In this document: positions 1 to 5,349 of the stretch, piece after piece
Position numbering within the stretch: the first letter of the stretch is position 1
Layout: each line of letters starts with the position of its first letter
Source of the DNA: Deltaproteobacteria bacterium
GTDB taxonomy: Bacteria; Myxococcota; B64-G9
DNA length: 9,693 nt
Assembly (NCBI GenBank): GCA_003647095.1
Contig: QMME01000129.1
Span: forward strand, 1 to 9,693
Direction of reading: 5' to 3'
Notes under the pieces: generated by a model
What the model saw: the letters and a program-made list of their open reading frames with translations, nothing else
What the model was told of the DNA's origin: nothing
The model's database searches: none
Made by a program: the position numbers and the translations under genes

Positions 1-123
1 GACGGTACCAGCCGCACCGTGGACAACTACATTCTCGGCCTGCGCCACAAGCTGGAACGTGACCCGGCTCACCCCCGCCATCTCAAGACCGTGCGCCAGG
101 TTGGATACGTGCTGGAAACCTGA
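1..123 (+). CDS. Response regulator, OmpR family, C-terminal fragment (5' partial)
   Basis: The reading frame is open from the left edge and ends at TGA 121-123, giving 40 residues. They match the end of an OmpR/PhoB-type winged-helix DNA-binding domain: a recognition-helix segment (TVDNYILGLRHKLE), then a short loop, then the wing strand reading HLKTVRQVGYVLE, which is the near-invariant closing motif of the family. Such proteins are phosphorylated by a sensor kinase and bind promoter DNA. The receiver domain lies outside the window. The stop overlaps a possible ATG (TGATG, 121-125), an arrangement often seen before a histidine kinase gene, but the frame from that ATG is not kinase-like and runs into the opposite-strand gene. 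The partner kinase, if linked, must be upstream. The family assignment is confident; the regulon is unknown. Confidence 0.9.
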   Translation, partial: DGTSRTVDNYILGLRHKLERDPAHPRHLKTVRQVGYVLET

Positions 124-225
124 TGGAACCGCCGGGTGATGCGCTCGGGACTGGGCAGCATGAACGTCGACGGCCAGGTTATGGGGGCCGAAGTCCCGTG
201 ACCGCCGGCCGTCCATGCCCAGCGA
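124..225. other. Convergent intergenic gap
   Basis: This 102-base gap lies between the response regulator stop and the stop of the opposite-strand lipoprotein. I see no convincing hairpin plus T-run on either strand and no credible gene. A short open frame starting at 123 is arginine- and proline-rich, typical of non-coding frames in GC-rich DNA. Confidence 0.5.
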
Positions 226-1686
226 CTAGTTGCAGGTGCAGGAGTGGTCCTGGCAGACACGCTGGGACCCGCCAGGACAGGCATCGAGCGGTTGGTGTTC
301 ACAGTGAGAGTCTTCCCGGCAACTGCCCAGCTTGATGCAGGTGCCGGCGGCGTCGGGGTAGTTGTCAGTGATCAGGCAGAACAGGTCGCCGGAGGAACAC
401 TTGATTGCGGCGATTCCGGCACACATACTGCCCTCGCCGGGCAGGCAGGAGCCGGTGTGCCACCAGTCGAGCCCATGGCACTGGGCGAAACAGATATCTT
501 CCTGGTCACAGAAGTTTTCGTCGCAGGCGGGAATGGGCGGGCGTCCCAGCAACAGGCAGTCATCACAGGCAGGCTGGCAACTCCCCTGGTAGAGCACCGC
601 CTGCCCGTTGCACTCGGCCTCCATTCGACCGCAGTAGTAGGTCTGTCCGTTCGAAGCGCAGACGCTGCACTCGCAGGGACCACAAGCGCAGTCCATCATG
701 CATTCGCAGGCACCGTGGTAGATCCAGGAAGCGAACTCCTCGCAGCGTGCCTCGCACTCGTTTGGGTAGGTACGCAGGGCGTCGTTGGGCAGGGCCACGC
801 ACACCGGGTCCCACAGCTCGGGGCACTGGCAGGGGGACTCCCCGGGGAGGGTGCACTGCCCCTGCTGACACACCGGTTGCCGGTCGGTACAGTTGTAGGC
901 CTGCTCACAGGCTATGTCCATCACGGCGCAAGTGGCCTCGAGATCGGCGGCGAAGGCGTCGGCGAAACTCTTGTTCAGCGCTCCTTCCGGCCCGCCGTTT
1001 TCGCAACCGCAGCAATCTACCTTGACCTTCGTGCAATCGCTGTCGGCATCACAGTCCAGCGGGTCGCGACGACGCAGTGAGCACTGGTGAGAACCCTCGT
1101 CGCAGAAGCTCTCCAGGCAATTTCCACCCCAGCACACCTTCGGCCGGCCGAAGGGGCAATAGTAGCAGGGGGCGCAGTCCACCCGCTGGCATTCCTCGCG
1201 GCCCTGCCACTGCCCCACGGCGTCGGCACGGATGCTGGTGTAGTCGTCGAGCCCGCTGGCTCCGCAGCACTCCTTCCAAACCAGGGTGCAGTCGTCATCT
1301 TTCGTGCAGGAGGTGATTTCCTGGCACTCGAAACGACAGACACCATCTTTACAGGCGAACTCGCCCAGGCAGTCATCGTGGGCAAGTCCCTGGCATTCAC
1401 TGACGTCGGCACAGCTACCGTCGGCAACGCAGGTACCGTTCTCCCCAGAGAGGCGACAGTGCATCTGCTGGGGACAGTCGGCATCGTCCTGGCAGCCGTG
1501 CTGGCAGGGCAACTCGATGGCATGGGAGCCGTCGCACTTGCCGTCGACGCACTCCGTGAGCAATCCGCATTCCTTGCCGGGATTGCAATCTGCCAGCGTG
1601 GAACAATCCTCGCCGCCCGTGGAATAGGAGACACAACCTGCCACTACCGCCATCGGTAAAAGAAACACCAACGAGGTCAACTTCAT
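226..1686 (-). CDS. Very cysteine-rich lipoprotein with duplicated CCG modules and Kazal-like units
   Basis: This encodes 486 residues, 71 of them cysteine by my count (about 15%). The N-terminus is a lipoprotein signal peptide (MKLTSLVFLLPMAVVAGC) with lipobox VAGC and lipidated Cys18, so the protein should be membrane-anchored and exported, with most cysteines in disulfides. Residues 28-121 form short Cys-rich repeats. Residues 127-190 and 212-278 are two copies of one module: C..D.DCT.V…CCG, an alanine/aspartate-rich helix, C…C, then VC..G.C. Residues 286-327, 338-370 and 388-414 have Kazal-like spacing (DPVC…YPNEC…C…GxC; SVCASNGQTY). Residues 422-485 hold further Cys pairs. The start at 1686 is chosen because AGGAGG at 1696-1701 lies 9 nt upstream; an in-frame ATG at 1695 directly abuts that site and more upstream starts extend past it. 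Kazal domains elsewhere inhibit serine proteases, so protease inhibition or surface adhesion is possible, but neither is shown. It converges with the response regulator, about 100 nt away. Confidence 0.88.
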   Translation of the reverse strand: MKLTSLVFLLPMAVVAGCVSYSTGGEDCSTLADCNPGKECGLLTECVDGKCDGSHAIELPCQHGCQDDADCPQQMHCRLSGENGTCVADGSCADVSECQGLAHDDCLGEFACKDGVCRFECQEITSCTKDDDCTLVWKECCGASGLDDYTSIRADAVGQWQGREECQRVDCAPCYYCPFGRPKVCWGGNCLESFCDEGSHQCSLRRRDPLDCDADSDCTKVKVDCCGCENGGPEGALNKSFADAFAADLEATCAVMDIACEQAYNCTDRQPVCQQGQCTLPGESPCQCPELWDPVCVALPNDALRTYPNECEARCEEFASWIYHGACECMMDCACGPCECSVCASNGQTYYCGRMEAECNGQAVLYQGSCQPACDDCLLLGRPPIPACDENFCDQEDICFAQCHGLDWWHTGSCLPGEGSMCAGIAAIKCSSGDLFCLITDNYPDAAGTCIKLGSCREDSHCEHQPLDACPGGSQRVCQDHSCTCN

Positions 1687-1796
1687 GCTCGGCATCCTCC
1701 TGTCCAGACCAAAGCGATGTTCAGTCGAGTTCTCCCCCCCAGGCAACGCAATTTTCGTGCCGTGCCCGGGCTGCTCGTTGCTCGTTGATTTCACTA
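1687..1796 (-). promoter_or_regulatory. Upstream region of the Cys-rich lipoprotein gene
   Basis: This stretch carries the ribosome binding site of the lipoprotein (AGGAGG, 1696-1701 as read on the minus strand) and the only relatively AT-rich DNA nearby (about 1780-1810). That makes it the likely promoter location. I cannot pick out a convincing -35/-10 pair. Confidence 0.35.
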
Positions 1797-2075
1797 TCAA
1801 TTTACGTAAGCCCGGCTTCTCCCCGATAATGGATTTCCGATACCGCTGTCAGATTTTCGCAAGACCGCGCCGGTGACATCCCAGGGAAGAAGGCCGTCCC
1901 AGCCGTCCCAGTCGAAGGCTTCGACGACGTTACGCGCCGAGTCACTACCCGGCTGCAGGCGATAGACCGCGGCCCCGCCGGCGGCTCGGGGAAAATCGAG
2001 CGACATCTCATGTCGTGCCTCCCACTTGACCATCAGGATAGACGTTACAGCCGTCAGCGACAAGCAGTACCCATT
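1797..2075 (-). pseudogene. Possible C-terminal remnant of an unrecognised protein
   Basis: On the minus strand a frame is open from just after a TGA at 2076-2078 to TGA at 1797-1799. Its middle part, roughly from 2030 down to 1850, reads like genuine protein (KWEARHEMSLDFPRAAGG, then VEAFDWDGWDGLLPWDV). Third codon positions there are strongly G/C, and the composition is Asp/Trp-rich rather than the Arg/Pro-rich pattern of shadow frames. There is no Shine-Dalgarno site or strong start; the only starts are an internal ATG near 2030 and a TTG at 2063. The text is reminiscent of the closing beta-sandwich of glycoside hydrolases (a run ending in …LDFP…AVYRL), but this is an impression, not an identification. 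The last 20 or so codons lose the GC3 bias. It may be a decayed gene end, or chance. Confidence 0.3.
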
Positions 2076-2167
2076 TCAGCGGTTGTCTCGCGGAGAAGTT
2101 GCCATTCCGCCCGGCGGACGACATAAACCATGAACAGAGGGATCTTCCCCGACAACAAGGAGGGTTC

Positions 2168-2534
2168 ATGCTCGTTTCCGGCCACTGGTTCATTCCCTGG
2201 TGGAGAACATGCAGCAGGCGTTCCCTGTGGCCACTAGTGCTCATGAGCCTGCTTCCGTGGGCCTGCCAGAGTTCCGGCGGCAGGCACGAGAGGATAAAGG
2301 AGAACAAGGAGGTCACTGAGGCCAAGGAAAGTGTGACTTTCTGCAGCTTCCCGATTCTTGTACCGCCAGGGGCTTCAAGAAGGTCCTGGCCCCGAGGAGT
2401 TCACCGTCACCGAAGACGGCCGCTGCTTCCAGAGCATGGCCCAGCGACTGCTGCGTACCGTCTGCGTACCTTGCGGGAACGGCGTCTGTGACCGGGAAGA
2501 ATCCCGCTGCAATTGCCCCCAGGACTGCCGGTGA
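2168..2534 (+). pseudogene. Small cysteine-containing lipoprotein, apparently frameshifted
   Basis: AAGGAGGG at 2157-2164 precedes ATG 2168. The frame begins with a basic N-region and hydrophobic core (RRSLWPLVLMSLLPWAC), a signal peptide with a probable lipid-attachment Cys33 though an atypical lipobox. It continues through a charged linker (RHERIKENKEVTEAKES) to about 2340. After that this frame turns Arg/Pro-rich and stops at 2491. A different frame, shifted by +1 and open from 2337 to TGA 2532-2534, reads EEFTVTEDGRCFQSMAQRLL and then CGNGVCDREESRCNCPQDC. The latter is a recognised secreted-protein motif (C-G-N/D-G-x-C…E…N-C-P-x-D-C) found in many deltaproteobacterial and myxobacterial surface proteins. 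The two halves make one sensible lipoprotein of roughly 120 residues only if an indel between about 2335 and 2385 is assumed. The third frame here also contains a plausible stretch (LPDSCTARGFKKV), so more than one indel is possible. It may be a true pseudogene or a sequencing error. Confidence 0.55.
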
Positions 2535-2567
2535 GCCGCCTCTGGTCCACACCCGTCTCGAGAATCA

Positions 2568-2825
2568 TCAAGCGCAGTCTAGAGAGAGGATGATAGCGGC
2601 GGTGGGACACTGCTCCTGGCATTCGCCACAACGTACACAGGCCGACTCGTCCCATTCCGGCAGCGGTTGCAACACCTCCATACGCATGGCCTGGTAGGAA
2701 CAGACATCGGCACAGACGGCGCAACCGATGCACTGGCAGGCATCGATGTACAGTCTCGGCGGCCCGGGCACGGTGCCCGGAGCAGCGTTCCCGCCACCGG
2801 CGTTATCAACCTGCTGCCTGTCCAT
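2568..2825 (-). CDS. Small 2[4Fe-4S] ferredoxin
   Basis: This encodes 85 residues. After a 24-residue Gly/Pro/Ala-rich leader come two cluster motifs: C32-x2-C35-x2-C38-x3-C42 (CIGCAVCADVC, with Ser rather than the usual Pro after the fourth Cys) and C63-x2-C66-x2-C69-x3-C73-P (CVRCGECQEQCP). An extra Cys30 sits two residues before the first motif. This is the classic bacterial dicluster ferredoxin fold, a soluble one-electron carrier with eight ligands in the normal order, so both clusters should be [4Fe-4S]. The ATG at 2825 lies 20 nt inside the end of the upstream membrane-protein gene, so the two are co-transcribed and probably translationally coupled; the ribosome site (CAGGG) is weak. 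The redox partner is unknown, and the obvious candidate is the membrane protein encoded just before it. There is no export signal, so it should be cytoplasmic. Confidence 0.9.
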   Translation of the reverse strand: MDRQQVDNAGGGNAAPGTVPGPPRLYIDACQCIGCAVCADVCSYQAMRMEVLQPLPEWDESACVRCGECQEQCPTAAIILSLDCA

Positions 2826-3483
2826 CGCCCTGTCGCCGGTGCGGGTCCTGGTGCTCGGCAGAGAGCCGGCGCACGGTGCCCCGCAGCCCGATTCCCATGC
2901 TTACGAGAAACAGCGCGGCAAATGCCGGGGCGGCCCAGGCAAAAGTGGTCAGCGCCAGTTCCCGGTTGACGTCCGAGCGCATGGCGTGTACGGCCTGCCA
3001 GAACTGCGAGGTGGCGAATACCGAATACTCGTCGCTGGCCCCCTCCATGACGAAGGTAAAGCCGAACCACGACAGGGCGCCGGCCAGGGCAACCAGGCCC
3101 AGCGCCAACCACCAGCTTGCTGCACCGACTCGCTTGCCACCGGCGAAGGCCCGGAGCAGCAACGCCACTCCTGCCAGCAGTTGCGCCAGCGGGATCCAGG
3201 GCAGGGCGATCTTGATATCGGCCATGATGTCGGGGTTACAGGTAAACATGCCGATCAGCACCACGAACAGCAACAGCAGATCCGTGAGCAGATCCATGAT
3301 CAGATCCCACAACTCCACACTCAACCTGAGCACCAATTTCCCGCGGAATCCCTCCAGGTATGCCCGGCAGGCCATCAGGCCCAGGGCGATGAAGATGAAC
3401 AACATGCCGGCATCCAGCAGGTTCTGCAGGGTCCAGGCCTCGAGACCCTTGCGGATTCCTTCTCCGTACAGTTCCGGGTTCAC
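2806..3483 (-). CDS. Unrecognised five-helix membrane protein, coupled to a ferredoxin
   Basis: This encodes 225 residues that I do not recognise as a family. Hydrophobic segments lie at about 22-39, 61-80, 94-112, 123-145 and 177-199, followed by a basic, hydrophilic tail (residues 201-225), which suggests the tail is cytoplasmic. An acidic, Trp-containing second segment (ELWDLIMDLLTDLLLL) and the loop TCNPDI are distinctive. A loop between helices 4 and 5 (residues 146-176) carries aromatic and charged residues and one His (QAVHAMRSD). I see no CxxC or paired-histidine haem motif. The start is the GTG at 3483 because GGAGG (3492-3496) lies 8 nt upstream; an earlier in-frame GTG at 3492 overlaps that site and cannot use it. 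Overlap with the ferredoxin gene suggests the two proteins form a membrane electron-transfer unit, which is an inference. Confidence 0.8.
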   Translation of the reverse strand: MNPELYGEGIRKGLEAWTLQNLLDAGMLFIFIALGLMACRAYLEGFRGKLVLRLSVELWDLIMDLLTDLLLLFVVLIGMFTCNPDIMADIKIALPWIPLAQLLAGVALLLRAFAGGKRVGAASWWLALGLVALAGALSWFGFTFVMEGASDEYSVFATSQFWQAVHAMRSDVNRELALTTFAWAAPAFAALFLVSMGIGLRGTVRRLSAEHQDPHRRQGDGQAAG

Positions 3484-3571
3484 GGCAGGCACCTCCGCAG
3501 CCCCGATACCACGATCCCGCGGGAGGACGCAAATCGCCTGGAGACGGGAGGCGGGACATCGTCTGCGGGGT

Positions 3572-3599
3572 TTGCTTTACCCGGGAATGGGGCTATATT
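3572..3599 (+). promoter_or_regulatory. Sigma-70-like promoter of the ABC operon
   Basis: TTGCTT (3572-3577) and TATATT (3594-3599) are separated by 16 bases, close to the housekeeping consensus (TTGACA/TATAAT). They stand out in very GC-rich surroundings. Transcription would start near 3606, about 35 bases before the first ATG. Confidence 0.55.
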
Positions 3600-3610
3600 G
3601 CGCTGAGTAA

Positions 3611-3627
3611 TAGGAAATCCTTTCATA
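3611..3627. promoter_or_regulatory. Imperfect inverted repeat just after the predicted transcription start
   Basis: GAAA-TCC-TTTC (3614-3624) is flanked by a further matching TA…TA pair, giving six of seven paired arm positions around a 3-base centre. It lies between the -10 box and the ribosome binding site, a typical operator position. It does not match the Fur, DtxR or PhoB consensus that I know, so any regulator is unknown. Confidence 0.3.
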
Positions 3628-3640
3628 GGGAGGTGTACCC

Positions 3641-4306
3641 ATGTACCGTCCGTCGCCGTTTGTGCTGGTAACAACCCTGGTGCTGTCGCTGGTCGCCGTG
3701 GCTGCCGGAGGCAACCAGCGCATCGAACTGGACTTCGAAAAGGCGAAACCCGGCACCGTTCCCGCGGGTATCGACGTTACCGAGACCGCCGGAACCGGCC
3801 ACCTGGCCACCTGGGAAGTGCTCAAGGCCAAGGATGCTCCTGGCGGCCAGCAGGTTTTCGGTACCACCAAGAGCATCAACTACGGACACACCTTCAACCT
3901 GGCTCTGGTCAAGGGCAGCAGTTTCACCGATGTCGATGTTACGGTACAGGTCAAGGCCATCGCCGGCAAGGAAGACCAGGGCGGTGGAGTGGTGTGGCGG
4001 GCGGCAGACGCCAATAACTACTACATCACCCGCTGGAATCCGCTCGAGAACAACTTCCGGGTCTACTACGTGAAGGACGGTCGCCGCCGGCAACTGGCCT
4101 CGGCGCGGGTGAAGCTCGATACCAGCAAGTGGCACACGGTAAGGGCGGTGATGCGCGGCAAGCACATCGACTGCTTCCTGGACGGGCGCAAACTGCTTTC
4201 GGTAGACGACGACACCTTCACCAAGGCCGGAATGATCGGCCTGTGGGTCAAGGCCGACGGCAAGACCCTGTTCGATCAATTGCAGGCGGGGGCACCCGGG
4301 GCATGA
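3641..4306 (+). CDS. Secreted jelly-roll (DUF1080/LamG-like) protein
   Basis: This encodes 221 residues, preceded by AGGGAGG (3627-3633) with 7-nt spacing. Residues 1-22 form a Sec signal peptide (FVLVTTLVLSLVAVAAG) without a lipobox Cys, so the product should be periplasmic or secreted. The mature part has the strand pattern of a concanavalin A-like jelly roll of the DUF1080 (3-keto-disaccharide hydrolase) type: an opening DFEKAKPGTVPAG, then a central GGGVVWRAADANNYYITRWNP, then NFRVYYVKDGRRRQLAS, WHTVRAVMRGKHIDCFLDG and AGMIGLWVKADGKTLFD. This is one domain with little else, and the usual order is kept. DUF1080 proteins act on or bind sugars, but catalytic residues are not well enough known to call activity. 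It is the first gene of a four-gene operon, and its stop overlaps the next start (ATGA), which ties it to the transporter. Confidence 0.82.
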   Translation: MYRPSPFVLVTTLVLSLVAVAAGGNQRIELDFEKAKPGTVPAGIDVTETAGTGHLATWEVLKAKDAPGGQQVFGTTKSINYGHTFNLALVKGSSFTDVDVTVQVKAIAGKEDQGGGVVWRAADANNYYITRWNPLENNFRVYYVKDGRRRQLASARVKLDTSKWHTVRAVMRGKHIDCFLDGRKLLSVDDDTFTKAGMIGLWVKADGKTLFDQLQAGAPGA

Positions 4307-5349
4307 AGGCACCAGCTGTTCTGCTGGCGGTTACCACGCTGGCATTGGCAGCGGGTTGCCACCAGCAACAAGCGGCCGTGGTGGTCTACACCTCGGTAGA
4401 CCAAGTGTTCTCGGAACCGGTATTGCAGGAATTCGCCAAGCGTACCGGCACCAGGGTCAATCCCGTCTTCGATACCGAGGAGACCAAGTCCACCGGTATT
4501 CTCAACCGCATCATCGCCGAGGCCGCATCCCCGCGAGCGGACGTGTTCTGGTCGAACGATCCCATCCGTTCCCTGGTGCTGGTAAGGCGCGGGCTGGTAC
4601 AGGCCTACCGTTCTCCGGCCGCCGCCGGCATTCCTGCGTCCTTCAAGGCCCCGGACGGCAGCTGGATCGGTTTTTCCGCGCGCGCCCGGGTGCTGTTGGT
4701 GAACACCAGGGCCCTGGGCGATCTGCGGGCCCCGAGCGGCATTCTGGACTACACCGACCCGCGTTTTCGTGGTCGTGCGGCCATTGCCAACCCGGCCTTC
4801 GGTACCACCACCGTGCACCTGGCCGCGCTCTTTACCGCCTGGGGCGAGCAAAAGGCCCGCCGCTTTCTCGACGAGCTGCGCCGCAACCAGGTACGCCTGG
4901 CCTCGTCCAACGGGGAAGTCAAGCGCCTGGTGGAAAACGGCGAAGTCATCTTCGGACTGGTGGACACCGACGACGCCGCCGTGGCACTGGCCAACGGGTC
5001 GCCGGTGAAGGTGATCTACCCCGACCAGGAAGGTCTGGGCACCCTGCTGTTGCCGACCACGGTGGTCATGATAAAGGGAGCCCCTCACCCCGAAGCGGGC
5101 CGCCGGCTCATCGACTTCCTGGTCTCGGCCGACAGCGAAAGGCTGCTCGCCTTCGCGCCCTGCCGGCAGATTCCCCTGCGCCCCGGGGTACCGGTTCCCG
5201 CCGGGATGAGAACCCCCGATCACTTCAAGACCATGAAGGTGGATTACGGCCGCCTGGCCGAGGCACTGGAACGTATCCACCCGCTGTTGCGTGACTGGGC
5301 CGAGGGCCAGCCGGCCGGCCAGCCGGCCGCCGGCCAAGTCGACCATTGA
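4303..5349 (+). CDS. Iron(III)-type ABC transporter substrate-binding lipoprotein
   Basis: This encodes 348 residues. The signal peptide ends in lipobox LAAGC with lipidated Cys19, so the mature protein is tethered in the periplasm. The fold is the two-lobed ferric/thiamine class of binding protein: an opening VVVYTSVDQVFSEPVLQEF, hinge strand TRVNPVFDTEETKSTG (residues 50-65), RADVFWSND (78-86), FSARARVLLVNT (124-135), IANPAFGTTTVHLAAL (161-176), GEVIFGLVDTDDA (213-225) and YPDQEGLGTLLLPT (239-252). In FbpA-type ferric binders a tyrosine pair sits in roughly the region where this protein has VDTDDA. That makes Fe3+ uncertain, although the family is usually annotated iron. ATG 4303 overlaps the previous stop by four bases. 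The C-terminus ends in a GQPAGQPA repeat encoded by a GC-rich tandem repeat. Confidence 0.87.
   Translation: MKAPAVLLAVTTLALAAGCHQQQAAVVVYTSVDQVFSEPVLQEFAKRTGTRVNPVFDTEETKSTGILNRIIAEAASPRADVFWSNDPIRSLVLVRRGLVQAYRSPAAAGIPASFKAPDGSWIGFSARARVLLVNTRALGDLRAPSGILDYTDPRFRGRAAIANPAFGTTTVHLAALFTAWGEQKARRFLDELRRNQVRLASSNGEVKRLVENGEVIFGLVDTDDAAVALANGSPVKVIYPDQEGLGTLLLPTTVVMIKGAPHPEAGRRLIDFLVSADSERLLAFAPCRQIPLRPGVPVPAGMRTPDHFKTMKVDYGRLAEALERIHPLLRDWAEGQPAGQPAAGQVDH
5305..5335 (+). repeat. 12-bp tandem repeat, GC-only palindromic sequence
   Basis: GGCCAGCCGGCC occurs twice in tandem (5305-5316, 5317-5328), followed by GCCGGCC. It encodes GQPAGQPA at the end of the binding protein. Each unit can pair with itself and with its neighbour, so the mRNA can fold tightly 11 to 40 bases before the permease start. 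Confidence 0.8.

Noticed and set aside
123..335. Plus-strand frame whose ATG overlaps the response-regulator stop (TGATG), as a histidine kinase start would.
   Set aside because: The translation is Arg/Pro-rich, with no hydrophobic helix or kinase motif, and it overlaps the end of the convincing minus-strand lipoprotein gene.
244..1080. Long plus-strand open frame (278 residues) opposite the Cys-rich lipoprotein.
   Set aside because: It is antisense to a gene with a signal peptide, ribosome site and ordered cysteine motifs. The open frame follows from the Cys/Gly codons on the other strand.
3600..3630. Fur box upstream of the ABC operon.
   Set aside because: The region lacks the GATAAT-type hexamer array; only a GAAA…TTTC inverted repeat is present.
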